Source: a virus | IMG/VR virus record: IMGVR_UViG_3300025759_000090 | Coordinates: 1 to 64,000 of that record | DNA: 64,000 nt | Direction: 5' to 3' (one strand) | Part shown: positions 1 through 8,407 of the stretch, piece by piece | Numbering within the stretch: position 1 is the first letter of the stretch | Layout of the letters: every line of letters begins with the position of its first letter | Notes under the pieces: model-generated | The model's input: the letters and a program-made list of their open reading frames with translations, nothing else | Told to the model about the DNA's origin: nothing | The model's database searches: none | Program-made: the position numbers and the translations under genes

Positions 1-126
1 CATGAAAGTGGTTCTATATCATCCGATTATGGATTCTGTTGCCCCAAACATGGTGGTAGCAAAGACCAATGGGCGGAGAATGTATCACGGAAATGTATCA
101 CTTTCGTAAGGGGTGATTGTCAATGA
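1..126 (+). CDS. C-terminal end of a small Cys-rich protein (partial)
   Basis: Frame 1 is open from the window edge to a TGA at 124-126 and encodes about 41 residues with a FCCPKHGG motif and two later cysteines, the look of a small zinc-binding protein. The start lies outside the window. Its stop overlaps an ATG (ATGA) of a possible 20-residue peptide at 124-186 that carries YCESCDF, again a Cys pair. Function unknown. Confidence 0.45.
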   Translation, partial: HESGSISSDYGFCCPKHGGSKDQWAENVSRKCITFVRGDCQ

Positions 127-222
127 ATAAACATAATTTTTCAGATGTTGTATATTGTGAATCTTGTGATTTTGTGGAGTATTAATTCAGGTGTTGGAGT
201 CAACAGGGAGTAGTGAGAAAAA

Positions 223-1155
223 ATGTCGAAGTTTAGAGCGAAAAAATTGGCCTACAAGAAAAAGAAAAAGTTAGAAAATAAATACAATCTAACTGAAAGA
301 CAAGAACGTATATTTTTGGAAAAAGCAGTTCAGACATTTATTGATTACAAACAGACTCCTGATGGTGGAACATTTTTGGATGGAGATAGTTGTGTTTCTC
401 ATTCTCAATTGTTCCATTTATTCCTGAAAAAATTAGGATTCAATTCTAGTAAAGTAATCTGTGTTGATATTGCTAGTTGGAATAGAGATTATGTTGCATG
501 GTATAATGCTGGAAATGGATATGAAACGACATCTGATGGATATGTTTGTGAGGGTTTTCCAAACGCTTACATTGGGTTATGTGGTCATATGGAAGGTTGG
601 GATTTTCAAAGTGATTTAGAAGGATATGCAGGTCATGTAATAGTTCAGACAAAACATCATTTCATTGACTTAACTTTTGGTCAATTTTCTCGACCCGATA
701 ATGACATCATTGTTCCACCAATTATGATAATGCCGAGAACAATTTTTAGAACAAGAAAAGAACAAGAAAAAGCAAATATGATTCCACCATTTATGATTCA
801 GATGAATGATTCCCACATTAAAGCGAAAAGTTGGAAGGAAACAGAAACAAATAAAAGACTTTTAGAAAAGGAACAACATTCTTGGTCAGGTTTTAAGAAC
901 AATTCTCGGATTGCATTATTACCATTATACACGATATCAAACTATTCAGGAAATATCATGTTTACTACACGGCCTGACCAAAATATTTCAGAAAATTATC
1001 CTCGATGGAACAAGAAATCTTTCACAGTAACAAATGACAGAATATCAGAAGTTTTGTTGTCAATACATAATGGGAAAAAAATGGATATAAAAGATAGGAT
1101 TAAGGTCTATGAAGAAACAGGTCATATTACAATTGATGTGAGCGAAGATGAGTGA
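223..1155 (+). CDS. Transglutaminase-like / papain-fold cysteine protein (putative)
   Basis: A 310-residue protein with a very basic N-terminus (about residues 5-20). Cys57 (in GDSCVSHSQLF) opens a helix, followed by a strand around 78-84, then His138 (YAGHVIV) and Asp149 (HHFIDLTFGQ). This Cys-His-Asp order and spacing are those of transglutaminase-like cysteine peptidases and related acyltransferases; I assign the fold from this pattern only. The C-terminal 130 residues show no recognised motif. It heads a cluster of small genes and overlaps the next gene by 8 bases. A palindrome copy sits just upstream at 192-205. The role could be host-protein modification or peptide cleavage. Confidence 0.5.
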   Translation: MSKFRAKKLAYKKKKKLENKYNLTERQERIFLEKAVQTFIDYKQTPDGGTFLDGDSCVSHSQLFHLFLKKLGFNSSKVICVDIASWNRDYVAWYNAGNGYETTSDGYVCEGFPNAYIGLCGHMEGWDFQSDLEGYAGHVIVQTKHHFIDLTFGQFSRPDNDIIVPPIMIMPRTIFRTRKEQEKANMIPPFMIQMNDSHIKAKSWKETETNKRLLEKEQHSWSGFKNNSRIALLPLYTISNYSGNIMFTTRPDQNISENYPRWNKKSFTVTNDRISEVLLSIHNGKKMDIKDRIKVYEETGHITIDVSEDE

Positions 1156-1393
1156 GAAAAAAGATAAGAAAATCAAAAATCTTCATATCAGAATCAAAGA
1201 TTTAGAAAGACTACTTAGAAAGTCTAGGAAATCCGAGAGATTTTGGCGTAAGAAATGCGAGTTGCTTGGTCAAGAGACTATTGACTTGAGTTTAGCCCTC
1301 AGATTCGCTGCAAATGACAAAATACAGCAAATTAGTCAGATGGGTAGAAGTCAGAAAGGTGCTTGGGAAGTAGAAGGTGAAGAAAATGAGTGA
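1148..1393 (+). CDS. Small basic coiled-coil protein, function unknown
   Basis: An 81-residue Lys/Arg-rich protein, helical and probably coiled-coil over residues 10-60 (IKDLERLLRKSRKSERFWRK). The ATG lies inside the end of the previous gene and its stop lies inside the start of the next, so the three are probably translationally coupled. No family recognised. Confidence 0.55.
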   Translation: MSEKKDKKIKNLHIRIKDLERLLRKSRKSERFWRKKCELLGQETIDLSLALRFAANDKIQQISQMGRSQKGAWEVEGEENE

Positions 1394-1622
1394 TATTGAA
1401 GAGAATCAACTAGAAAGTTTCAGACGTCGAATGTTAGAACCGCCATTCGTATGTCCTGTTTGTGAAAAAAAACCTGCTTGTATTACAACAACTTTGACAT
1501 CAACAACTTACGATGTTTCTAGTGGATGGATAGATGTTGCAGACCAAATTGATTGGAGAAGTTGTATGGATTGTTTTCGGGAAATGAAATCCGACAAAAA
1601 CTCCGTGTTGAACTCAACATGA
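1386..1622 (+). CDS. Small zinc-ribbon protein carrying an inserted tail-gene segment
   Basis: A 78-residue protein (ATG at 1386; an in-frame GTG at 1377 is possible). CPVC near residue 23 and CMDC near residue 60 form a two-knuckle zinc ribbon. The loop between the knuckles (nucleotides 1491-1548) is identical in DNA to two adjacent pieces of the PKD domain of the tail gene at 28747-28803, but in the opposite order, and is read in the same frame. The knuckles are plausible native sequence; the loop looks acquired. The stop overlaps a TGT TGA ACT CAA CA palindrome copy at 1606-1619. Confidence 0.6.
   Translation: MSDIEENQLESFRRRMLEPPFVCPVCEKKPACITTTLTSTTYDVSSGWIDVADQIDWRSCMDCFREMKSDKNSVLNST
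1491..1548 (+). repeat. Permuted copy of a PKD-domain segment (donor at 28747-28803)
   Basis: Block A (1491-1520, 30 bases) equals 28774-28803 and block B (1521-1548, 28 bases) equals 28747-28774. The order is A-B here and B-A in the tail gene, where the two blocks share one base. No mismatches are seen. Confidence 0.85.
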
Positions 1623-1730
1623 AAAACGCCATTTTTTGAAATATTGCTCAGTTTATATAGTCTTGAGTTCATATGGTTAATCGGCTCGGAAACAGGCGGA
1701 ATAAAAAACCCCAATACAATCCGAATATTC

Positions 1731-2006
1731 ATGGTCGAAGTATCTTATTTGCTGGTCGAAGCAGAAGAGGGTCGAGAACTACATCTCGCAACAGATAATT
1801 TAGGGAATCGAAAAGTCGTTATGAGAATGCAGAATACAGGAATGGAAATTACTTATTTCAAAGACTTGTTTTCTTCATTGGGATTCGATGTTTATTTTCA
1901 GAATGTCAGATTGTTGAATCCAACAGATGATGTCAAGAAATGGAATGTGGATTACAATGCAGTTTCAGATTATAATGCTAGAAGAATTACATTAATGAAT
2001 CCTTAA
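1731..2006 (+). CDS. Hypothetical protein
   Basis: A 91-residue protein starting at ATG 1731 (ATGGTCGAAG, the same start context as the gene at 34589); an in-frame upstream extension to 1644 reads like non-coding sequence and is not favoured. Mixed alpha/beta composition, no Cys motif, no recognised family. A palindrome copy (1912-1925) lies inside it. Confidence 0.5.
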   Translation: MVEVSYLLVEAEEGRELHLATDNLGNRKVVMRMQNTGMEITYFKDLFSSLGFDVYFQNVRLLNPTDDVKKWNVDYNAVSDYNARRITLMNP

Positions 2007-2016
2007 TATAGGTGGG
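2003..2016 (+). promoter_or_regulatory. Class I promoter element without a start codon at the usual distance
   Basis: TTAATATA followed directly by GGTGGG. No ATG, GTG or TTG lies 22-23 bases downstream; the next clear gene starts at 2163, so a long leader is implied. Positions 2061-2072 and 2107-2118 in that leader form an imperfect 12-bp inverted repeat of G- and C-runs. Confidence 0.5.
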
Positions 2017-2162
2017 AGAATCAGTCATAGATTACTCAACGCAATAATACCACGTATTATGGGGGTAGGGGGCGTTGGGTAGGTTTGTGTTATTTCCTTT
2101 TTTCATCCCCCTACTCCCACCAATCATCTTAGACATTAACCAGCGTTTTCTCTTTCATATTT

Positions 2163-2534
2163 ATGAGCGAACAGCATGGTTCAGATTTGGTTCTTCAAGT
2201 GTTTGCATTCTTCACAGTAATTCTATTAACATCAGTTTCTATGATGCCCCCTTTACCAGCAAGAATAGTTCCGTTTTGGGAAGAAGATTCCTGTATGTGG
2301 TTTGATGGTGAAATCGTTTCTAAGCGAATCGAGAATGAAGGATTAATAACAGCCGATTATATTTTGGGGGTTGATGGAACTTTGGACAATTTTACAGACA
2401 TACAAATGGAAGTGCATTCTGATGTTTTCGTCTATGAGATTTTACCAATTGGTGCATACTACAATGGAACTGTTTGTGATACCGTTCCTTTACGTCAGGC
2501 TGTAATAGATGGAGTCATTATATTCATCTCTTGA
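2163..2534 (+). CDS. Small membrane-anchored or secreted protein
   Basis: A 123-residue protein. Residues 8-30 are hydrophobic (LVLQVFAFFTVILLTSVS), a signal anchor or signal peptide, followed by a soluble region with two cysteines (near 44 and 109) that could form a disulphide. It is followed by a class I promoter and two further tiny genes, the second of which has a similar hydrophobic start. Possibly an envelope-acting accessory or lysis-related protein; no family recognised. Confidence 0.5.
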   Translation: MSEQHGSDLVLQVFAFFTVILLTSVSMMPPLPARIVPFWEEDSCMWFDGEIVSKRIENEGLITADYILGVDGTLDNFTDIQMEVHSDVFVYEILPIGAYYNGTVCDTVPLRQAVIDGVIIFIS

Positions 2535-2544
2535 TATAGGTGGG
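2531..2544 (+). promoter_or_regulatory. Class I promoter element
   Basis: TTGATATA then GGTGGG; ATG at 2561 is 22 bases after the first G, consistent with a leaderless transcript. Confidence 0.7.
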
Positions 2545-2560
2545 ATTAACAGGTGTTGTT

Positions 2561-2704
2561 ATGGAAAAAGAATGGATATTCCCAGCGTCAATGAATCCAC
2601 ATGAGTTTGGTCGGAAAATGCAAATCATAGTTTTCGCAAATCCGAATGTCGAATTTGTATTCAAACGAATTGGCGGAAATGTCGTAGTGAAAGTTTTGGA
2701 ATGA
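2561..2704 (+). CDS. 47-residue hypothetical protein
   Basis: Starts at the ATG placed by the class I element and ends at TGA 2702-2704. Reads MEKEWIFPASMNPHEFGRKM and then an alternating beta-strand pattern rich in Val. The stop overlaps the next start (ATGA). Unknown function; the promoter and coupling support it as real. Confidence 0.6.
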   Translation: MEKEWIFPASMNPHEFGRKMQIIVFANPNVEFVFKRIGGNVVVKVLE

Positions 2705-2817
2705 GGATGCTGTTGATGTCAACATTCATTCTGATGTCAACAATCCCACCCTTCCAACTTTTTGACGATGTTTGGTCAGAAGCATATTCATTGTCAGAAA
2801 TGTATTCATTAATATAG
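2701..2817 (+). CDS. 38-residue hydrophobic peptide
   Basis: Overlaps the previous gene by ATGA. Residues 1-18 (MRMLLMSTFILMSTIPPF) are hydrophobic and resemble the membrane segment of the protein at 2163-2534; the rest is acidic and polar. A palindrome copy at 2711-2724 lies in the coding part, in a different reading frame from most other copies. Its stop codon falls in the next promoter. Could be a membrane or secreted peptide. Confidence 0.45.
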   Translation: MRMLLMSTFILMSTIPPFQLFDDVWSEAYSLSEMYSLI

Positions 2818-2822
2818 GTGGG
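2809..2822 (+). promoter_or_regulatory. Class I promoter element with a leader
   Basis: TTAATATA-type box then GGTGGG, 41 bases before ATG 2858; the leader holds a GGAGATG ribosome site, so this transcript is probably not leaderless. Confidence 0.6.
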
Positions 2823-2857
2823 ATTTTCTAACGTAAATTACACAGGAGATGTGAACA

Positions 2858-3328
2858 ATGACTGAATATACGAAAGCCGAAATAAAAACGATGACGAAAG
2901 CAAGCATCATAAATGCATTTGATAAATACGGATGTACCTTTGACGAAAAGACTGCGGGGGCAGTAAAATACACAGCAATATCTTTGAACGGTAGTTACCA
3001 AAGAATTGCTGCTATTTATGGTTCGCAAGGTGGTGGTGCATCAATATGGATTAAGGAAGCAGCATGGGAACAAATTAGACCACAGGTTACAGAAGGAAAC
3101 ATCCGAGTAGATGATGTTGATTTAACCAAGCGTGGATTCCAATGGGCTATCCATTTTGACAATCCAAATGACCCACACATTCAGATGGTTGTAGATGCTG
3201 TTGTTGAAGTTGGAGAAATCAGATGGACTAGAGCCAAGAAAAGAAAAGCAGATGACGCTCGCAGGGCAGAACAAAGAATACTTCGTGAAGCAGAAATGGC
3301 TGAGAGAAAAAGAAATCCATTTGCGTGA
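2858..3328 (+). CDS. Hypothetical protein, 156 residues
   Basis: Preceded by a class I promoter and a GGAGATG ribosome site. The first 110 residues look like a compact alpha/beta domain (one Cys near 26, a Gly-rich turn SQGGGAS); residues 120-152 are a highly charged helix (KKRKADDARRAEQRIL). No family recognised. It is followed within 10 bases by the next gene. Confidence 0.6.
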   Translation: MTEYTKAEIKTMTKASIINAFDKYGCTFDEKTAGAVKYTAISLNGSYQRIAAIYGSQGGGASIWIKEAAWEQIRPQVTEGNIRVDDVDLTKRGFQWAIHFDNPNDPHIQMVVDAVVEVGEIRWTRAKKRKADDARRAEQRILREAEMAERKRNPFA

Positions 3329-3337
3329 GTGATTGGG

Positions 3338-3520
3338 ATGGAAATCCTAGAAATTTTAACAGAAAGTGGAAGGTCTTTTATTGACCAATCTAAGATTATC
3401 GCTATTACTATAATCGAAGGTAAATCTGCTGAAATTCATATGACATCAGGAACAATTTTCACAACTAAGGAAATGGATGTTGTTCATAGAATAGATTTCC
3501 TAAAAAACCTAATCAGTTAA
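3338..3520 (+). CDS. Small hypothetical protein
   Basis: 60 residues from ATG 3338; a GTG at 3329 would add three. Beta-rich (IIAITIIEGKSAEIHMTSGT), ending in a short helix. No family recognised; it lies 9 bases after the previous gene and 10 before the next, so it is probably cotranscribed. Confidence 0.5.
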   Translation: MEILEILTESGRSFIDQSKIIAITIIEGKSAEIHMTSGTIFTTKEMDVVHRIDFLKNLIS

Positions 3521-3530
3521 GAGATAAATT

Positions 3531-3620
3531 ATGAGCGAAGAACTTGACCCAATCGGATTAGCGATTGTGATTGTCTCTCAGATGTTTTGTCTGTTGGCAA
3601 TTTTGTTCATTCTTTCTTGA
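3531..3620 (+). CDS. 29-residue single-span membrane peptide
   Basis: ATG AGC GAA start like many genes here. Residues 9-29 form one hydrophobic span (GLAIVIVSQMFCLLAILFIL). Too short to classify; possibly an accessory membrane or lysis peptide. Confidence 0.45.
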   Translation: MSEELDPIGLAIVIVSQMFCLLAILFILS

Positions 3621-3715
3621 TTGCTGCAAGTATTGCATCTCGGAATATTAGGCTGCAACTCAATTCCGAATGCACTTGATACAGTATTATCGAGTTTTAT
3701 TGAGAAAACGAAGTA

Positions 3716-3781
3716 TTCATAACCGATAGCCAACGTGAGCGAAGCGAAAAAAGCGACCCGTAGGTCAAGGAAAATGATAAC
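3716..3781 (+). promoter_or_regulatory. Leader with TTCATAACCGATAGCC element
   Basis: TTCATAACCGAT is followed by a GCGAAGCGAAAA block and then ATG 3782. The leader of the gene at 46944 has the same two blocks in the same order (from 46866). Probably a third promoter or leader type. Confidence 0.4.
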
Positions 3782-5929
3782 ATGATAACAGAAAACACAC
3801 TAAATGACCCAAAAAGTAGGATTAAGCCAGCAGAATTTGATTATGACTTAACTCCGATTCAAAGATATAATCGAATAAGAATGAAATTACAATCAGAAGG
3901 ACTTGTATTGAAACAAGAGAGATTTTCCGGTGAAGAACAACATCTTGCTTTGATTCAATGTGAGGACATAAGCCACATACCAATTGCATACAGCCCTCAT
4001 GGTGGTCAAGTTCGTGCTTCGGTTGATGGTCGCAAACCTCTTTACAATATACCCGTTGATTGGTGGGGCAAAAAAATTATTTTGAAATATTATGCAGGTG
4101 AAGATATGGTTGAATTAGTCATGAGTGGAGATAGACAATCATACAAAGTTCTCAAGCCGAGAAGTTGGAATGTTTCAGCCAAAGCCGAAGTTGGAATCTA
4201 TGGAGAAGAAAACATGGGTAATGGATATGAAACAAGAAATCTGATTTGTGGATTTGCAGATGGTTCTTCTCCTGAAACTATTCATATTCCATTGGATTAT
4301 AGAAGTCGTGCTGGTTACATCGGGCAAAGATATGACTGTCTAAGAAAGTCTATACTTGTTCAAAGAAAAACTGATTCAAATGGAGAATATTACTATGTTT
4401 GTGAGGATGGTATTTTGTTCCATTCTATTGCTGATACAAAAGTAGTTTCAGGTGGTCAATATGATGAACATCCATGCAGACAATCTAGCCTGAATAACAT
4501 TTTACCAAAGCCAGCAACTTTCAACATAACAACAATATCTAGCACTAAGCCTTCTGTTACAAAAGTCAAGCGTGGAAGTGCCAAAGCACCATATCTAAAA
4601 CAACTATCTGCAAATTGGGATAAATCCCTAAAGGGTGCTGTTCTAGTGTCTTGTCAATGCTGTAAAGGTAAAGGTAGAACTAGGGCTAGTATTTACAACA
4701 AAGCAAGTGTTTGTGAATGGTGCAATGGAACAGGTCTAAGTTTCATCTCAGAAAAACAATTTTCAACATTGCCTGATTCTAAAAAGAATTCAGTTGTTGA
4801 AACCGATGTTGAAACTCGTCATTCTCATCCTGAGATTGCAGCACTTCAAGATGCTTTAGATATGGGTACAGTTCCAAACAGAAGTATTAGTTTCGCTGAA
4901 TCTTTAGTTAGTCAATTCTTAGCGAACGGAAAACTATCTTCTTCTCAGATGTATTATGTCAAGGAACTAAATACGCCTCAAGCAAGTCGTGGTGGAAATC
5001 CAAAAATTGATGCTCTAAAGAAAGTCCATGAAAGTCTTACAGGTCGAGACAAAAACTTCGCAATTGATTTGATTGGTTCATGGAATAAATATGGCCGTCT
5101 TTCTGACAAGCAAATGTATTGGGTTGGGGAATTAACCAAGAAAGGAATTGCGACTTCTCCTGACGTTACTAAAGTGCAAGATGGATGGGATGCAGTTGTT
5201 GAACTATTCAATCAGTTTGAAGGTTCAGAAAACGGCAAACCTTTGAAACACCCAATCATCACTTTAGTTGTTGAGTCCAACACCAAAGAAGCACCAGCAC
5301 CATGCGTTCCAAAATACGGAACAAAAGGTGTTGAAACTTTCAATTCATTTCAAAGAGAATTAGTAATTCGCCCACTAAACTTCTTTGACAAAAGAACAGG
5401 AACATCCGAATCAGCAGAATTACAGTTTACAGAAGCAGAAAGAGCATCTTCTCAGGATAGCCGTAGATTCATCCAAAATGGTGCAACCCTAGCAAGAGGT
5501 AATGTAAACCGTTTCAACGGCACTATGACACCTTCTATGGGGCTTCCTGACGATACTTGGATAGTTCTTCAATCCCTTCGTGCAGACCCAATCGCAACTA
5601 TCCGTAGATTAGGTCGAAAAAGTGGTTACTGTTGTTTCTGCAACAAGCACCTTTCAACAGATGTTTCAATGACTCATGGATATGGTGCAACCTGTGCTAA
5701 GAATGCAGGTCTGCCTTATGGTAAAAAATCAGCAGCATTGATTGAGAAAGAAATAGAGAATGAAGTAAGCCGAGTTGTTATGCAATTAGAAGGCGGTTCA
5801 TGGGCTGTTGTATGCCTAGAAACTAACTCAGTCATTATGACTTTCGACAACAAAGACCAAGCAGAAAATTGGTTGGATGAAGATACCAAAGTTGCCTTCC
5901 AAAACAAAGCAGGGGAATTAGTAGAATGA
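3782..5929 (+). CDS. Large multi-zinc-finger protein with DUF6011-like C-terminus
   Basis: A 715-residue protein of unknown role. Two CxxCxGxG/CxxCxGTG knuckles around residues 296-322 (CQCCKGKG and CEWCNGTG) form a DnaJ-type zinc module. Two helical repeats near 378-396 and 428-446 (GKLSSSQMYYVKEL and GRLSDKQMYWVGEL) match a short motif common in virus zinc proteins. Near 620-650, CCFCNKHLS followed by HGYGATCAKNAGL matches the DUF6011-type zinc motif (CxxC then GxGxxC). The repertoire suggests nucleic-acid binding. It ends in an ATGA overlap with the next zinc protein. Confidence 0.6.
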   Translation: MITENTLNDPKSRIKPAEFDYDLTPIQRYNRIRMKLQSEGLVLKQERFSGEEQHLALIQCEDISHIPIAYSPHGGQVRASVDGRKPLYNIPVDWWGKKIILKYYAGEDMVELVMSGDRQSYKVLKPRSWNVSAKAEVGIYGEENMGNGYETRNLICGFADGSSPETIHIPLDYRSRAGYIGQRYDCLRKSILVQRKTDSNGEYYYVCEDGILFHSIADTKVVSGGQYDEHPCRQSSLNNILPKPATFNITTISSTKPSVTKVKRGSAKAPYLKQLSANWDKSLKGAVLVSCQCCKGKGRTRASIYNKASVCEWCNGTGLSFISEKQFSTLPDSKKNSVVETDVETRHSHPEIAALQDALDMGTVPNRSISFAESLVSQFLANGKLSSSQMYYVKELNTPQASRGGNPKIDALKKVHESLTGRDKNFAIDLIGSWNKYGRLSDKQMYWVGELTKKGIATSPDVTKVQDGWDAVVELFNQFEGSENGKPLKHPIITLVVESNTKEAPAPCVPKYGTKGVETFNSFQRELVIRPLNFFDKRTGTSESAELQFTEAERASSQDSRRFIQNGATLARGNVNRFNGTMTPSMGLPDDTWIVLQSLRADPIATIRRLGRKSGYCCFCNKHLSTDVSMTHGYGATCAKNAGLPYGKKSAALIEKEIENEVSRVVMQLEGGSWAVVCLETNSVIMTFDNKDQAENWLDEDTKVAFQNKAGELVE

Positions 5930-6144
5930 AAGTAACAAACTCACAAAGCGTATGCGTGGATTGTGGTCTATCCTCTATCTCCATTGGGGATGACCAGCCA
6001 CGCTGCCAATGTGAGTTCTGTATGCTATGCTCTAGGCCAATAAAATGGAATGGAGAAAAGTGGATTCATGTGGAATCCAAAACAGCAGTTTGGGTTTGGT
6101 CAAATCCAACTGCAATAGTGAATTGTGTAGATGCTCAGGCTTGA
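5926..6144 (+). CDS. Small Cys-rich zinc-binding protein
   Basis: A 72-residue protein translationally coupled (ATGA) to the preceding zinc protein. Cys pairs CVDC (near 10), CQCEFCMLC (near 28-36) and one late Cys suggest one or two zinc sites. Unknown function. Confidence 0.55.
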   Translation: MKVTNSQSVCVDCGLSSISIGDDQPRCQCEFCMLCSRPIKWNGEKWIHVESKTAVWVWSNPTAIVNCVDAQA

Positions 6145-6242
6145 ATCCGTCATCTACATTTTACAATTCACAAAAATATTTTCTCTGACATCTCAGATAT
6201 ACCTGTTGACATCAACAGTAATTAACCGTAATTTCTCCTTCG

Positions 6243-6533
6243 ATGATTATGGGAAACCGAGCGTTCAGTTTAGCAACAGGAAACAACTTAGTTTTTGCAT
6301 CAACAACTAACCTACTTTCCATAGCAGGTAATACAACAGGTGGAACAGTAACATTAGCACTTTACAATGGTAAAGTTGTAGGTGATATTGCAGCCGCAAA
6401 TCTTGTTCATACTTTCACTTTGGCTGCTGGTGCAGTTACATATGGTTTTGAGGGTATTTTATTCCCTGCTGGAATTGTTGCAGTTTTGACTTTGAATGGT
6501 GGAACTGCTGATATTCTTTTGGAACACGATTGA
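6243..6533 (+). CDS. Small beta-rich protein, possible virion decoration protein
   Basis: 96 residues (94 if ATG 6249 is used). Composition is Gly/Ala/Thr/Val-rich with alternating strands and no Cys, as in small capsid-decoration or spike-like beta proteins; this is inference from composition only. It stands alone, with palindrome copies on both sides (6204-6217 and 6559-6572), and points toward the terminase gene on the other strand. Confidence 0.5.
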   Translation: MIMGNRAFSLATGNNLVFASTTNLLSIAGNTTGGTVTLALYNGKVVGDIAAANLVHTFTLAAGAVTYGFEGILFPAGIVAVLTLNGGTADILLEHD

Positions 6534-6810
6534 GATTCAATTTGCATAGTTCATATACTGTTGAGTTCAACATGGTCGAAAAAGCACTCAACATCTTTTT
6601 TTCAGATTTTTACAAATCTAAATATTCTGTATTTCTGACTATTTTTTTCTAAATTTGATTTATTCTGCAACCTGCTAGGGGTCAAAACCCTTATTTTCCG
6701 ATATTTGCCTATTTAGAGCCAATCTGACGGCCTCTTTTGTGTTTTAGGACTCTACCTACCAGCGACCCCAAAAAACGGTCAGAAACGCTTCTATTGATAT
6801 TTGTAAGATT
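6534..6810. other. Intergenic region between converging genes
   Basis: 277 bases, T-rich, with a palindrome copy (6559-6572) whose last bases contain ATG 6571-6573 of a possible 26-residue peptide, and a TCTGACTATT element at 6634-6643. No strong hairpin terminator was seen; oligo-T stretches on both strands could end transcription. Confidence 0.4.
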
Positions 6811-8328
6811 TTAGTCTCCAAACACGCCAATTTGGGGCATTCCACTATCTTCATCGAATCCAATTGCTAGTCTTGCATACAATAAAGCATGAAATGCGTG
6901 GTCATCTCCATCTCTACCAAATTTAGTTTTATTTTGAGCATGAGTTGGTCGCATATTTTGTTCATCTTGTTCTGCTGATGAATTCAAAGAAGTCCATTCG
7001 TGTAAAACCCATTCCAAATCTGTTGTTTTGTATGGTAGAGAAATTTCTTTATTTTTGATTGCTTCAATTGTTGATTCGATGTAAGTTGTTCTATCTACAA
7101 CAGCCATGTAAATTAGGTTTCTATTGTTGTCTCTTTTCTTGTATTGAAATGGAGTCAATGGCCGACTAGAATAATAACACGATTTTACCATATCTCCGTA
7201 CTCTCTTTGGAGTTCTTTTACCTGTCTTGCCCCATACCCTATATCGCATACAACTTGTACGCAATTATAGCGTTCTATGAGATTCTTAATTTCTTCAACT
7301 TCATCGTTTTGATAGTCAGCCCTTGAATCTAATTTTAGAGCATTTACAATTTCACCATTTTTTCTCATAATCACAACTGTTGTTTGATTTCCCCAATCAA
7401 CACCCATCACAGTTTCTTCCGGTGCATCTACAAATCTCAAAATCTTCCTGTTGGTGTCAACAGCCTTCAATGCTTCATCAAAAGTCAACGGTTTTGTCGA
7501 ACCAGCGAAAAATTCTCCAAGAACTTCATTCGCATATCTTCTTGGAGTGTAAGTTGCTTTTTTCATTTTGATATCTTCATCAGTAATTTCAGGATGCATC
7601 TTTTGACTGATATGATATCCGATAATTCCTTCTTCTGAATTTCCATGAATCCATTCTTCTCCGTTCCATTCTCCTTTGGTAGTTTTCTCCCATAATTTCC
7701 AAAAGTCTGAACCCTGTTCTCTAGCAGTTCCACTAACAAGAACCCACTTGTATTCTGATAGTGCTAACATCTCAACCAACATAGGTAAAACATCTGCACC
7801 CGAATCCTGATATTCGTCAATACATACCATGTCTGCTTCGATACCCAATAGACCATGTGCATCACCCCAATTTGAGTAAGCATATAGGTGATTCAAAGAC
7901 CTTGCACCAACATCAAAAGTTTGGTGGCTAACTGACTGTTTGATTCTTGGTTTCATCAGGCATCCACCATTGATAGATGACATCAAAGCACCATTGAATC
8001 TTTCATCAACAAATCTACTAACTTGTGGTTGTCTTGGTGCTGTGTAAACTGCATTGAAATATGGTATGTTCAGAAGGCCATACATTAGTAGATTACAGAT
8101 GGTTTCAGTTTTCTCAACTTTTCTACTACATTTGAGAACAACCATTTTTGTTTTTGAAGATTTATTGCTTGGTTGAAAATGCCGATAGACATCTATCAAA
8201 TATGGTCTTTCGTGAAGGCTAAATGGCTGACCATTTATTGTTCTAAAATACTGACTCCATCTATCAGGATAAATTGCGATTTCTCTTGCTTGTGTTGCTG
8301 TTAATTTAGCAGTAATACTATCGCTCAC
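6811..8328 (-). CDS. terL: Terminase large subunit (TerL)
   Basis: 505 residues, the DNA-packaging motor. The ATPase has an unusual Walker A (KCSRKVEKTE, residues 66-75), Walker B MVCIDE (167-172) and a coupling motif VSGTA (198-202). The RNase H-fold nuclease shows its acidic residues in GVDWGN (Asp311), VVCDIGYG (Asp362) and DGDDHAFHA (about 473-480). Start ATG AGC GAT. It is one of only four minus-strand genes in the window, separated from portal and capsid genes, so it is expressed from its own promoter. No small terminase was recognised. Confidence 0.93.
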   Translation of the reverse strand: MSDSITAKLTATQAREIAIYPDRWSQYFRTINGQPFSLHERPYLIDVYRHFQPSNKSSKTKMVVLKCSRKVEKTETICNLLMYGLLNIPYFNAVYTAPRQPQVSRFVDERFNGALMSSINGGCLMKPRIKQSVSHQTFDVGARSLNHLYAYSNWGDAHGLLGIEADMVCIDEYQDSGADVLPMLVEMLALSEYKWVLVSGTAREQGSDFWKLWEKTTKGEWNGEEWIHGNSEEGIIGYHISQKMHPEITDEDIKMKKATYTPRRYANEVLGEFFAGSTKPLTFDEALKAVDTNRKILRFVDAPEETVMGVDWGNQTTVVIMRKNGEIVNALKLDSRADYQNDEVEEIKNLIERYNCVQVVCDIGYGARQVKELQREYGDMVKSCYYSSRPLTPFQYKKRDNNRNLIYMAVVDRTTYIESTIEAIKNKEISLPYKTTDLEWVLHEWTSLNSSAEQDEQNMRPTHAQNKTKFGRDGDDHAFHALLYARLAIGFDEDSGMPQIGVFGD

Positions 8329-8376
8329 GAATACTGCTGATATTTTGAGGGTCTATATGGTTTCGATTTTCAAAAT

Positions 8377-8407
8377 AAAAAAAGGGGATTGCCCGAAGGC
8401 AACCCCC
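8377..8407 (-). terminator. Hairpin terminator with UUCG tetraloop
   Basis: On the minus strand: GGGGGTTGCC, TTCG loop, GGCAATCCCC, then seven T. It ends the small minus-strand unit 8426-8716, upstream of terL. Confidence 0.75.

Noticed and set aside
2075-2305. 76-codon plus-strand frame overlapping 2163-2534
   Set aside because: TTG start, poor composition; the overlapping frame from ATG 2163 has a convincing membrane segment.
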